Counted from the stretch's first letter, positions 53,755-63,119 are shown. The stretch is 64,000 bases of DNA from Cladocopium goreaui (GCA_947184155.2 CAMXCT020001482.1:86006-150005); one strand, 5' to 3'. Numbers and translations are program-made. Notes: a model not told the origin generated them from the sequence alone.

Positions 53755-54215
53755 TGATCTATATATCCTCTAAATCACCTTTTTTTTAATGGGAAAACTC
53801 ACTATTTCTATGGCAATTTTCCAGTTCGCTATGTTAAAGTAATTGCGGATAATCCTTCCTTTCCCATTGACTTTCATATTTTTAAATTCAAAAAAAAAAT
53901 CAATAAAATTTCCAAATCAAACAAACATTCAAATTCAAACCAAACCAAACAAAAAAAAATTCAAAAAACAAAAAAAAAAAATTCACATTCATCACAAAAC
54001 AAAAAAGTTTTCAACTCCAAAGATTCAAAAAGCGACAACACACATTTCAAACAAAATCCAAAGATGGTGAAATTGCACCACCAAGCAGTGATCTATATAT
54101 CCTCTAAATCACCTTTTTTTTAATGGGAAAACTCACTATTTCTATGGCAATTTTCCAGTTCGCTATGTTAAAGTAATTGCGGATAATCCTTCCCATTGAC
54201 TTTTTTTAGATTTTT
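53727..54215. repeat. 133-bp direct repeat flanking an A/C-rich tract
   Basis: 53727-53859 and 54061-54193 appear identical (both start AAGATGGTGAAATTGCACCA), offset 334 bp. The roughly 180 bp between (53883-54060) is almost devoid of G, made of AAAC, CAAA and TTCA words; its 75-codon open frame is low complexity. Confidence 0.85.
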
Positions 54216-54307
54216 CAAGATGGTGAAATTGCACCACCCACCAGTTATAAATTCATTGCCATGGTTCTATCGATTTTGCCATGGTTTAAGAGGTGATTTT
54301 TGGGGGT

Positions 54308-54478
54308 GGCCTCGGTGCCATGGCTTCACCGCGAATCGCCGAACCCGACAGGTTCCCGGTGCCTGTGACCGTGTACTCCGTCTTTTGGACGACACCTTCA
54401 GGAGATCCCATCCAGCATCGGAAGGACGAAATGGCGACGCCAAGTCGCAAGTCGCGTCGCCATGGAGATCTTTATTTA
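54308..54478 (+). CDS. GC-rich island, probable exon, frame unresolved
   Basis: Two plus frames are open: MASPRIAEPDRFPVPVTVYS ..., and TRQVPGACDRVLRLLDDTFR .... The minus strand is partly open as well. No decisive splice pair. Confidence 0.38.
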
Positions 54479-54503
54479 TGGCGATCAAAACCGGCCATTT
54501 TTT

Positions 54504-54900
54504 TGGGGATTTAAATGGATTGATGGAAATGATGATGATGGAAATGATGATGATTTATGGGATTTATGATTGATGATGGTTTATGTACCTTTTTATGGGA
54601 TTTAAATGGATTGATGGAAATGCATTGATGGAAATGATGATGATTTATGGGATTTATGATTGATGATGGTTTATGTACCTTTTGGAGGGTTAAATGGATT
54701 GATGATGATTTATTGAATTGGATTTAAGCCTCCAAAAAAACAAAATGGAAATCTATCCGTGATTTATGGGATTGACGGGATGAAATACCCTCCAGAAAAT
54801 TGGATTGTTGGCATCCAAAAATGAGATTGGACCTTGCAAAAATGAGATTCCACTATCCAAGATGGGATTTCACATTGCAAGAATGGTGGATTTAACTAAC
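54504..54900. repeat. ATGATGATTTATGGG tandem repeats and AAAAATGAGATT repeats
   Basis: A roughly 92-bp unit (GGGATTTAAATGGATTGATG ... GGTTTATGTACCTTTT) is present at 54508 and 54599 with a decayed third at 54690. Then three GAGATT/GGATTTCA units. Confidence 0.75.
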
Positions 54901-54987
54901 TACCATGGGTATATGGTTAATAAATGTTAATAAACCCCTGTTGATTTATATGGGGTTCCTCAAAAATAGTGAGAATCTGGTACTCAG

Positions 54988-55131
54988 ATGGCACGTTGCC
55001 GGTAGACCTTTCCCTATGGATCCAGGTATTTCCTGAGAAGGAACCGCTGACCCCGGAGAGGAATGGCTGGATCCATAGGACTTGGAAAGAACTAACCCAG
55101 CTGTCAGGAAGGGTCCTTGATAGATCAGTTG
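54988..55131 (+). CDS. putative internal exon
   Basis: Acceptor TCTGGTACTCAG and donor GTAAAC enclose 47 codons (GTLPVDLSLWIQVFPEKEPL, TPERNGWIHRTWKELTQLSG, RVLDRSV). It contains an inverted repeat CTATGGATCCA/TGGATCCATAG. Function unknown. Confidence 0.55.
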
Positions 55132-55370
55132 GTAAACAACAAAAATGCAATCACTCGGCTTTCAGTGCTATATAAGATACAATATCTTTTAGTTAGATTG
55201 GGTTTCAGACCAACAAAAAACACTGGGGGACCTTTCCTGCAAGATTGGTCATCTTAAGTGACCATGTAATTGAGCAACATGGCGTTTGAATTTACGGGAT
55301 ATGATGGACCAGCAGTCGGCCATTGCTGTCTCTGCAAGGGCCAACGTCTTGACGATGTTTTGTGGTCAAG

Positions 55371-55409
55371 GTGTCAAGCTCGCCTTGCTCCAATGCTCTG
55401 AGCTACAAT
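55371..55409 (+). CDS. exon upstream of the family D introner-like MITE
   Basis: AG|G acceptor (TTTTGTGGTCAAG), 13 codons (VSSSPCSNALSYN) ending at CTACAAT|GTGAGA, the left TIR of family D. Phase 0 into 55538. Longer alternative frames upstream do not splice in phase. Confidence 0.48.
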
Positions 55410-55537
55410 GTGAGACCCCCCAGTTATAAGTTGGTTTATAAGCCCCAGTAACTATAGTTATTTTCGTACCATAAACCATAGTTATTGGAGTTATTTGCAC
55501 CAACTTAGCTATCTAACGGGGGCCTCACTAATTGTAG
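55404..55537. mobile_element. family D MITE forming an intron
   Basis: CTACAATGTGAGACCCCC ... GGGGGCCTCACTAATTGTAG. The GTGAGA of the left TIR and TTGTAG of the right TIR define a 128-nt intron (55410-55537). Confidence 0.82.
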
Positions 55538-55687
55538 GAATCTGTGTCTGAGAACTTTGAACTTGGATATGTCCTTCGCTTGGAATTTCATGGTGGATAC
55601 AGTGGATACACGGTTTTCGTAGATCGGGATCTGTTAGGTCAACGCACCATGGACACCAGTTGCCACCTAACTCTGGGGATCATCCCA
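55538..55687 (+). CDS. exon downstream of the family D intron
   Basis: AG|G start; 50 codons in phase 0 (ESVSENFELGYVLRLEFHGG, YSGYTVFVDRDLLGQRTMDT, SCHLTLGIIP) to a GTAAAT donor. Beta-strand-like, soluble. No family recognised. Confidence 0.58.
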
Positions 55688-55833
55688 GTAAATCTTGCTT
55701 TGGTTGGAGATGATTTTTTGATCACGGTGTGATATATCTCATATCCAACTCAAAAAATAGCTCAGCCATGGTTCCCCTATGTCTAAGGTCAGTCATGTGT
55801 TTCCTTTATTTTCCTTTAGTTTCTTTTTCTAAG

Positions 55834-55976
55834 AACATGTTAGAGAAGTGTTGCTAAAGATGGTGCTGAACATTCCTATGAATCAAACAACCAACCGGAT
55901 TGCCGCGTGTTCCCGTTTCTTCTTAGGCTACCTCGCAGGCACCTCGACTAATCTAGAATCGACCATGGTCCCTTGA
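55834..55976 (+). CDS. putative exon with very strong acceptor
   Basis: Pyrimidine-rich acceptor (TTAGTTTCTTTTTCTAAG); reads HVREVLLKMVLNIPMNQTTN, RIAACSRFFLGYLAGTSTNL, ESTMVP and TGA, with a GTCCCT donor possible before the stop. Confidence 0.58.
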
Positions 55977-56197
55977 CAACCTGTTCCCACTGGTTGTTTA
56001 CTCAGAGATGGACTTGGTGGTTCATCATGTTCATCCCAGTAAGTGGCTTATTAGCAGTGGTTATAAACATGTTATAACATGTTATAACCTTGTTACAACC
56101 CCAGTTTTAGGGTAAGTATCACTAAGTAGGCTTAGTCCAGTGACCACTGGGGTGATTCGACCCACCATCCGGAAATTTTCGTCGCAGACTGTCGCAG

Positions 56198-56491
56198 GAG
56201 GGAGAGCCAGTACAGAGCGAGATGGCGTTCGATCCCTTCGCACTCATGGATGAACAACCTGAGAGTAGCAGCTTGGAGCCACCACGTGGGGCCCCAACCA
56301 ACTTTGGGACGGTCAAAAATTACCCAATCAATGGTGGCAATGGAACACCCCGAACGAAATCGAACTTGATATCTGGGAACATCTATGAGGATTGTCCATT
56401 GCCACATATTGCCACGATCGATTGCTGGAGGGCAACTTCCAAAGTCGAGTTCAAACGTGTACCAGATGTAATTCAATGTGCAATCCGATAA
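56198..56491 (+). CDS. putative long exon
   Basis: AG|G acceptor (CAGACTGTCGCAG); reads EGEPVQSEMAFDPFALMDEQ, PESSSLEPPRGAPTNFGT ... to a TAA at 56489-56491. The first 40 codons are the most coding-like; a GTCAAA donor after GGGACG could end it there. A 114-aa minus frame overlaps without support. Confidence 0.55.
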   Translation, partial: EGEPVQSEMAFDPFALMDEQPESSSLEPPRGAPTNFGTVKNYPINGGNGTPRTKSNLISGNIYEDCPLPHIATIDCWRATSKVEFKRVPDVIQCAIR

Positions 56492-56492
56492 A

Positions 56493-56631
56493 CAATGGCC
56501 ATTTCAGGAACCTAAATTGGAGGTACCTACCATATATATGGCCTATATAAGGCCTATGTAAGGGAATATCCCTAGAAAATATGCCCTTATATGGTACAGT
56601 ACCTCCATTTTAGGATCCTGAAATTCCATTG
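56493..56631. mobile_element. family C MITE
   Basis: CAATGGCCATTTCAGGAACC ... CATTTTAGGATCCTGAAATT then CCATTG; inverted ends of about 33 bp. Confidence 0.85.
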
Positions 56632-56711
56632 AACCCAGTTTTTTTTGCTAAAAGGGTTGTCTCTATATCATGTGCCAGGGATTGAACAATATTGAACATG
56701 GCCACATGCAG

Positions 56712-56775
56712 GACTAAAGCCCTACGAGAGAGGTGGACTTTGCCCGGAAATTTGGGCTTTGAATAATTATCGCAG
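56712..56775 (+). CDS. internal exon
   Basis: Acceptor GGCCACATGCAG|G and donor GTGCGG; reads LKPYERGGLCPEIWALNNYR with two bases at each end. Confidence 0.6.
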
Positions 56776-56851
56776 GTGCGGGTACTCCCGATGAAACTAC
56801 ATTTGTTTGTCCAAAAATTAATGGATCAGAAGATCAGAATGAATCAGAATG

Positions 56852-57044
56852 GAGGTTCCCTAAAATACGGATACCCCAAATCATCCAGTCATTAGGTCAG
56901 TATTACCCTCTGGTAAATTAACTTGTTGACCCTGAAAATAACCCATGTTTAGTGGAAACTAATCTTCCAGCCCCGATGACTGCCAGGGTCTATGTTAATT
57001 TACTGGAGAGTAAAACTTTTGTTTTGGGGATCCCCCATTTTTAG
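56852..57044. mobile_element. family E-like MITE interrupted by a family B MITE
   Basis: GGAGGTTCCCTAAAATACGG ... ACTTTTGTTTTGGGGATCCC with a family B element (56913-57013, TTACCCTCTGGTAAATTAAC ... TTTACTGGAGAGTAAA) inserted in the middle. The end CCCCATTTTTAG serves as the acceptor of the next exon. Confidence 0.72.
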
Positions 57045-57105
57045 ACGCCCCGGCAAGGTTCATGTGGAAGGATGAAGCAAGGACCAATCAAGGCCCATCA
57101 GTTTA
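57045..57105 (+). CDS. putative internal exon
   Basis: Acceptor CCCATTTTTAG (MITE end) and donor GTGAGA. Two frames are open: TPRQGSCGRMKQGPIKAHQF, or APARFMWKDEARTNQGPSV. Confidence 0.45.
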
Positions 57106-57494
57106 GTGAGAGCAAGCGCCAACTAAAGTCATTTTTGGGTTTGATACATATATGTAATTTATTTATGTAATTCGAATATCGTTAGTTGCTAAATTTGAAT
57201 ATTAATTGTTGATGTTAGTTGATTGGGTGTGGTCTTGTTTTGGTGTGAATGTTTTGTTTTTTGTGCGAGTGCATGGTGATACAGGAGGTCTTTGTCAATA
57301 TTGAAGGGTGTTTCATGCAGAAGCAAGTTGGTGAATCATTATTTTCCAATTTTCGGCATGGAATATGATCAGCCTTGAAATATGGGTAAGATTTTGCTAG
57401 ATTTATATGTTCATTTTGAAGGGACAATAAAAAACCCCATATTAATGGCTATTTTTTACATGGGAAATCCATGAACATCCTCTGAAAAAACAAG

Positions 57495-57554
57495 GCGCCT
57501 TGTCCTGGCTGCACTGGGGATGCTGCTTGGGGGCCAACCAACCCTACTATGATA
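57495..57554 (+). CDS. putative internal exon ending at family B
   Basis: AG|G acceptor (GAAAAAACAAG) and donor GTACCC, which is the start of a degraded family B element (57555-57660). The reading APCPGCTGDAAWGPTNPTMI is in phase with 57742; other frames are also open. Confidence 0.45.
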
Positions 57555-57741
57555 GTACCCTCTGGTAAACTAACATAACTTTGGAAATTTTGGAAAAACA
57601 CCATGTTCAATGGGAAAATCCACTATAGTCACTGGTCATTTTCCAGTTCGCTATGTCTGACATAACCAGGCCGGGTATTACTTTTTATCTGTTGGATTTT
57701 TTTTGGGGACCATTGAATGGATCACACACAAAAATCCCCAG

Positions 57742-57855
57742 AGCTGCCGAACGCGCCGCACTAAAGGTGTTCCTTTCACGCCGGGGGAGGGTTGGACGAC
57801 TGCATCAGATCCTTTGAAATATGCCAGAACAAAAACCCTTCTCAAAATAGCATAG
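57742..57855 (+). CDS. putative exon
   Basis: Acceptor CAAAAATCCCCAG; reads SCRTRRTKGVPFTPGEGWTT, ASDPLKYARTKTLLKIA and TAG. A 128-aa minus frame overlaps. Confidence 0.52.
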   Translation, partial: SCRTRRTKGVPFTPGEGWTTASDPLKYARTKTLLKIA

Positions 57856-58073
57856 AGATAAAGATAGTGATATATGATCTGATATGATGTAAATACGTAT
57901 GGTATACAGTAGATATGATATAGATATAAATAGTGATATGATATAGATATAGATGATATGATATAGATATAGATGATTATAAATAGTGATTCTCTCGAAA
58001 AATGAGCTACAATTTGCTTGGTGTTCCATATGTTCGATGGTAATTTACTGGGTTTTCTCCTCACTGGTCACAG

Positions 58074-58142
58074 ATGTCATCCGCACTTAGGATACACAAC
58101 GGAATCTTGGCAAAAATCAGCCCGACAAAGCGATGTGGTTTG
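58074..58142 (+). CDS. internal exon
   Basis: Acceptor CTCCTCACTGGTCACAG and donor GTAATT enclose 23 codons in phase 0 (MSSALRIHNGILAKISPTKR). It could also be a first exon since it starts with ATG. Confidence 0.6.
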
Positions 58143-58434
58143 GTAATTTAATGAGATATGAATGGGATGGAACGGGAATGCGATGGCAATTGGGATATTT
58201 TGAAATATTTAATGTGATATTAATTGTAATTTATATAATGAGATACCATTTACAATGGTATATATTGGTGGAATAGAGTGGGGTTGGGATTGAACCATGA
58301 ATCAATCATGAATTCGTATGGATTTATATTATCCAATGCTGTTTGGAGCGTTTGGGGTAGCCATATTCCCGAAATAAAATAGGGAGCCAAGCAGCTACGA
58401 AGAGTTTATCCAACCACATGATTTTGCATTTGAC

Positions 58435-58544
58435 TACCCTCTGGTAATGACTACAGTAACATAGCTATGGTATAGATGGCCCATTTAGTTCGTTGATTTA
58501 CCTATTAAAGATGGTGATTTTAACTGTTAGTTTACCAGAGGGTA
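58435..58544. mobile_element. family B MITE
   Basis: CTACCCTCTGGTAATGACTA ... TAGTTTACCAGAGGGTA, in the intron just before exon 58573. Confidence 0.88.
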
Positions 58545-58572
58545 AACCATTGTTTTTTCTTTTTGTTTGCAG

Positions 58573-58733
58573 TGATGGAAGACGTTCAACCTTCAAGAAT
58601 AGAACGTCATGTTTCAGCTGCAGCTTGTGTAGGAAAAATGGCTGGGGTATTTGTTTTTTCTTCATGTTCAACGATGATTCGGAGAAACCTCCAAGTCGAA
58701 CAGTTGAGTGGGGTGTAACTTTCAGTCGCTCAG
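58573..58733 (+). CDS. exon 1 of a three-exon phase chain, cysteine-rich
   Basis: Very strong acceptor (TTTTTCTTTTTGTTTGCAG); reads RRSTFKNRTSCFSCSLCRKN, GWGICFFFMFNDDSEKPPSR and TVEWGVTFSRS, with one base left at a GTGACG donor. The cluster CFSCSLC...C might bind zinc. If unspliced it ends at 58750. Confidence 0.62.
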
Positions 58734-58846
58734 GTGACGCTCAAGCCTGAGTATGCCTATGTCTCTTGGCTGCCGGTGACGCTAAAATCTGAATGGCATT
58801 GGAAGGGTAATTCATTTGGAATGGAATTCTGTCCTTATTTTTTTAG

Positions 58847-58917
58847 GTTGGGCTCCATACCCAAAAAATGTATATAAACGTTTCGTTGCAACATGTTCAA
58901 CCATTGATACAGCAGAT
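58847..58917 (+). CDS. exon 2 of the chain
   Basis: Strong acceptor (CTTATTTTTTTAG) and consensus GTAAGT donor; reads WAPYPKNVYKRFVATCSTID TAD. Two leading bases complete the previous codon. Confidence 0.68.
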
Positions 58918-58972
58918 GTAAGTATAATTTGGATTCCGATTGATTTTGCATTTGTTTATTGTTGCGTCTTAG

Positions 58973-59077
58973 TCCCCAAACACTGAATGGCTGACCACAA
59001 AAAAAAGTTACTGCAAGTGTTTTTTCTTTCATCGTTGTTCAATAGAAAACCATAGTATCACAGGGCCCCCAAGATAG
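58973..59077 (+). CDS. exon 3 of the chain
   Basis: Acceptor TTATTGTTGCGTCTTAG, phase 0; reads SPNTEWLTTKKSYCKCFFFH, RCSIENHSITGPPR and TAG. The last codons overlap a fragment of family D (GGGCCCCCAAGATAG at about 59063). Confidence 0.55.
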   Translation, partial: SPNTEWLTTKKSYCKCFFFHRCSIENHSITGPPR

Positions 59078-59210
59078 TTCCACTTTTTCCGGAGCCCCTC
59101 AAACAAGTGATGCGGAAATACCCGCGGAAATAGGAACCTTGGAGGAAGCGGACGCTCAGCCTTTGAACATGATAGACCTTCCTAACCTTGTGTCACCCCA
59201 TATCCAATAG
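59078..59210 (+). CDS. putative exon, new frame after a MITE fragment
   Basis: Open as STFSGAPQTSDAEIPAEIGT, LEEADAQPLNMIDLPNLVSP and TAG, acidic. It begins at GATAG, the remains of a family D element, so a decayed introner between this and the previous exon is possible. Confidence 0.42.
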
Positions 59211-59249
59211 TTAATCAATGTTTGTCTTCGTCCTTCTGGGCTCTTGAAA

Positions 59250-59345
59250 AGGCTTGCATTGCAGACATGCAGGGTGAAGATTGGATAGGGATTCAGCATG
59301 AGCGGGAATCGATGATCCATGTCAGGAATCCATATCCACCAATCA
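59250..59345 (+). CDS. weak exon candidate
   Basis: AG|G after CTCTTGAAAAG; reads ACIADMQGEDWIGIQHERES then MIHVRNPYP. No clear donor. Confidence 0.32.
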
Positions 59346-59569
59346 CTATACAATCGCCTCACAATATCACGATATCTAGTGACTACATTATCCCGATTGT
59401 TTTTGTTTGGTTTGTAGGTTTTATCATGTGTCTATGTTCTTCCCCTTTTTTTTGGCCCTAGTGCTCGAAATACCCTTTTCTCGAAGGTGTTTGGACATGT
59501 TTCGACCCAAAAAACAACCCTCAATTACTTCACTTCGAATGATCCCCACCATGGCATTTATACATTTTC

Positions 59570-60560
59570 TTACTGGCAAATCTTCTGGCATTCTATCTGA
59601 CATATCTTCTGGCATTCTATCTGACATATCTTCTGGCATTCTATCTGACATTCCATCTGGCATATCTTCTGGCATATCTTCTGGCATTCTATCTGGCATA
59701 TCTTCTGGCATTCTATCTGACATATCTTCTGGCATTCTATCTGGCATATCTTCTGGCATTTCTTCTGGCATTCTATCTGGCAAATCTTCTGGCATTCTAT
59801 CTGGCATATCTTCTGGCATTCTATCTGACATATCTTCTGGCATTCTATCTGGCATATCTTCTGGAATATATTCTGACATATCTTCTGGCATTCTATCTGA
59901 CATATCTTCTGGCATATATTCTGACATATCTTCTGGCATATCTTCTGACATATCTTCTGGCAAATCTTCTGGCATTCTATCTGGCATATCTTCTGGCATT
60001 CTATCTGACATATCTTCTGGCATTCTATCTGGCATTCTATCTGGCATATCTTCTGGCATATCTTCTGGCAATATGTTCTGGCATAGCTTCGCATATCTTC
60101 TGGCATTCTATCTGCAAATCTTCCTCTGCACTTTCGATCTGGCATATATAATTTCTGGCATTCTTCTGGCCTATCTTCCTGGCTAAATCCTTCAATCTTC
60201 TATCTCTGTATCTTTCTGAAACCTTTTACCATTTCCATGGCATTCTATCTGACGCATATTTGTCCTGACATCTAATCTGACATATCTTCTTCTGTCTTAA
60301 TTCTTTTCTGAAAAAATTCGTTCTGCTTTCTCTTTTCTATATCTGCTGTGTCTCTGGCAACTCGTCGTTGCCTTCTGACATTTTTTCTGGCATTCTATCT
60401 GGCATATCTTCTGACATTCTATCTGACATATCTTCTGACATTCTTTCTGGCATATCTTCTGACATTCTGTCTGGCATATCTTCTGACATTCTTCCTGACA
60501 TTCTTTCTGGCATTCTATCTGGCATATCTTCTGACATTCTATCTGACATCTTTTCTGACA
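59570..60560. repeat. 12-bp TCTTCTGGCATN/TCTATCTGACAT satellite
   Basis: About a kilobase of 12-bp units, decayed in the middle (60070-60370) and regular again to 60560. Because 12 is a multiple of three, long frames are open on both strands (SSGILSDI repeats on plus, MPEDMPDR on minus). These are treated as artefacts. Confidence 0.92.
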
Positions 60561-60566
60561 TTCTTC

Positions 60567-61005
60567 CCGTTGAGGTCCGGCAGTGCCCACTGCGATCTGG
60601 AAGTCGCGGTTGAGGTCCGGCAGTGCCCACTGCGATCTGGAAGTCGCGGTTGAGGTCCGGCAGTGCCCACTGCGACCTGGAAGTCGCGGTTGAGGTCCGG
60701 CAGTGCCCACTGGGATCTGGAGCTCACGGTTGAGGTCCGGCAGTGCCCACTGGGATCTGGAGCTCGCGGTTGAGGTCCGGCAGTGCCCACTGCGACCTGG
60801 AAGTCGCAGTTGAGGTCCGGCAGTGCCCACTGCGATCTGCAACTCGCGGTTGAGGTCCGGCAGTGCCCACTGGGATCTGGAGCTCGCGGTTGAGGTCCGG
60901 CAGTGCCCACTGGGATCTCGAGCTCGCGGTGGAGGTCCGGCAGTGCCCACTGGGATCTCGAGCTCGCGGTGGAGGTCCGGCTGTTGCCCACTGGGATCTG
61001 GACTG
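60567..61005. repeat. 40-bp minisatellite, 11 copies
   Basis: TTGAGGTCCGGCAGTGCCCA recurs every 40 bp eleven times with GCGATCTGGAAGTCGC/GGGATCTGGAGCTCGC variants. It ends in GGA/GAG triplets (61010-61065). Minus frames reading GTAGPQPR.. and HCRTSTAS.. cycle through the unit. Abuts the 12-bp satellite. Confidence 0.95.
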
Positions 61006-61100
61006 CGAGGAGGAGGAGAGGAGGAGATGGAGGAGGAGGATGCGGAGGCGGAGGAGGAGGAGAACAGCTCTGATAAAATCTAACAACCCTCACCTGGCAG

Positions 61101-61210
61101 GTGGGGAAATATAGTTTCAGAAGGTATTTGGAGTTGTTATCAGATTCTTCTCCCCCTAAACAAGTTTTTTTTTGGTTCACTGTTGGTCAAACCAATAGCA
61201 TTTTTTGCCG
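61101..61210 (+). CDS. exon upstream of the family B introner-like MITE
   Basis: AG|G acceptor (CCCTCACCTGGCAG); reads VGKYSFRRYLELLSDSSPPK, QVFFWFTVGQTNSIFC, with two bases left at GTTACC, the start of family B. Confidence 0.55.
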
Positions 61211-61319
61211 GTTACCCTCTGGTAAACATACAAAAAACTATGGAAAATCACCATGTTTTATGGGAAAATCAACTGTAAATGGCCATTTTCAATAGCTATG
61301 TTGGTTTACCAGAGGGTAG
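61211..61319. mobile_element. family B MITE forming an intron
   Basis: GTTACCCTCTGGTAAACATA ... GTTTACCAGAGGGTAG. The 109-nt GT...AG span fits phase between 61101-61210 and 61320. Confidence 0.75.
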
Positions 61320-61349
61320 GTTCCCAGTGGTGAATCAGTTTAGACCCAG
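61320..61349 (+). CDS. short exon after the family B intron
   Basis: One base completes the codon, then FPVVNQFRP and a GA donor (CCCAG|GATGTA). Confidence 0.4.
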
Positions 61350-61677
61350 GATGTAGATGCGGCCGGGCGTTGGAAGCCTCTGGGCGATCGCGTCATGGAT
61401 GGCCCCACATTGATCCTTGGCACAGTGGGCGCTTAATGCGCGTGGGCATTGGGGATGGCTACAACTAACCCATAAAATGATTTACATGGAGATTTTGGAG
61501 TTTGGAGTTTTCCAAATATCCCAAAAGATCCCCAAATCAATTTCTCTATTTCTAATGGAGCTTCATTTTGGAGAAATCATAAAATGTGGGGTTTTCCATT
61601 GACAGGTTTGAGTAGCTGAGGGTAAGCGGATGTAAACTGGCTCAAAACTGCGTTGCTATCATCATCATGACCAGCCT

Positions 61678-62390
61678 ATGTGCAGACCAATCCTTAAAGG
61701 GTTACATTGCTTGCCGGTGCTTGGTAGCGGGAATTACCAATTCTTAGATGCGGTTCGGGTTTTTTTTGATGCCAAGATAATGAGAGAAACACAATTACGG
61801 CCAGAACTTGTGCTATCCCAGGCCTATGGGCAATCAGACCAAGAGATCAGCAGATGGCGAGCCAAAACCACAGCCGGGCGGACGACCGAAGCCTTCACCA
61901 AAGGGCAAGGGAGCTGGAAAAGGATGTGTGGCAAGGGCGGCAAGAGCAAATCCAAGACAACCAGGACACCGATGCCGAAGGAGCTTTTAGGCCACTCCAA
62001 TGTCACCCGCTCTGGAGAACCGATTTGCTTCGACTACAACTTGTCCCAGGGATGCACACGTGCAAAAGCTGGTCAGAGATGCAACAAAGGGTTGCATGTT
62101 TGTTGCAAAAAGTCCTGCGGAAAGCCCCCCCCACACACGAGGGGAGCACTCTGATTGACTACCCCATGACAAACCCCTCCGTGCCCTCTTTTGCATAGAG
62201 CTGTTCAGTGGCACGGCGGGGTTAACAGCAGCACTACGAAAGGCCGGCCCGATCCAAGAGGCCCAAAGCCACAGTTTTGAAACAAAATCTGTTGAAGAAA
62301 GTCGTGGGGGACGTGGTTCATGGCCCTGTGCGGGGAATCGGCTGATTTTCAAAAGCTGCTTTCAGCCCCTTTTACATAAACTCTAAAGAA
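61678..62390 (+). pseudogene. dinoflagellate retroelement fragment (C3H1-type finger plus FSGTAGLT motif)
   Basis: A 158-codon frame ends ELLGHSNVTRSGEPICFDYN, LSQGCTRAKAGQRCNKGLHV, CCKKSCGK. The Cys/His spacing matches the C3H1-like finger I know from dinoflagellate retroelement polyproteins. After its stop, another frame (62163-62389) reads LFCIELFSGTAGLTAALRKA, the FSGTAGL motif that follows the finger in such polyproteins. Upstream, the lysine/proline linker (EPKPQPGGRPKPSPKGKGAG) is in yet another frame. At least two frameshifts and stops, with no reverse transcriptase present: a truncated relic. Confidence 0.65.
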
Positions 62391-62394
62391 AACC

Positions 62395-63015
62395 TACAAA
62401 ACACCAGGAAAACCCCTAAATGAACCCTGAAGAATCCCTAAAGGAACCCCAAAGAAGCCCTGCAAATATGACAGTGTATATATAGTGAAGTACCTGTGGG
62501 CGTAGCGCACGTGCTGCGGGAACAATGAGAATAGCCGATTAACATATATTACAACATATTATTCATGTTATCCCTCAAAGAGTCAAGTTGGTTTGCGATC
62601 TAAGATTGGCCATGAGGTTGACGGGTGCCTCACGGGGTTACATAAATCGCAGACTGTGGTCATTGTTTTGTTCCCTTTTTCATGAGGTATGAAAACATTG
62701 ATTTAAGCATAATCATATAATCAAAAAATCTAATGTAGATACTGATGTACCACGACCAATTCCAATGGTAATGAACTGACGTTCATATTCACCAGATGAT
62801 GATTTTATGTGGGGAAAGTCATGTTTGCATGGTCCATGGAGGCTCTAGAGTCACCAGCCAATTGGTAGTGTTGCTTCAGATGAGTGGTTTGGAATCCAGC
62901 GAACTCCTGTAGATTCAACATGGTTCAACCACCTGGTGACCAAGAACATCCAACAGCCATCGTTTTTCATAATTAATCGTTCCTATTTTAAAGGGGCTTA
63001 CGAGGCTTACTAACA
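62395..63015. other. no gene seen
   Basis: A tract of AAACCCT/CCTAAA/GAACCC words (62380-62465) directly follows the retroelement relic, then mixed AT-rich sequence without supported exons. Confidence 0.5.
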
Positions 63016-63019
63016 TATT

Positions 63020-63119
63020 CTGGTTGGTGGTTTCAAACATTTTTTATTTTCCATAATATATGGGATAGTCCTTCCCATTGACTTTCATATGTTTCAAGAT
63101 GGTTAAAACCACCAACCAG
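63020..63119. mobile_element. family A MITE
   Basis: CTGGTTGGTGGTTTCAAACA ... TTAAAACCACCAACCAG, nearly identical in sequence to the copy at 14062. Confidence 0.9.

Noticed and set aside
53883-54070. 75-aa K/Q/N-rich plus ORF
   Set aside because: Low-complexity A/C tract with no G; no splice or start context.
56132-56476. 114-aa minus-strand ORF
   Set aside because: Opposite to a plus exon with acceptor and better composition; tryptophan-rich readings are typical of antisense frames here.
59407-60186. 259-aa plus ORF and 215/191-aa minus ORFs
   Set aside because: Products of a 12-bp tandem repeat; every frame without a stop in the unit is open.
60297-61180. 217- and 213-aa minus-strand ORFs with GTAGPQPR repeats
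   Set aside because: They follow the 40-bp minisatellite through all frames and run across unrelated flanking sequence.
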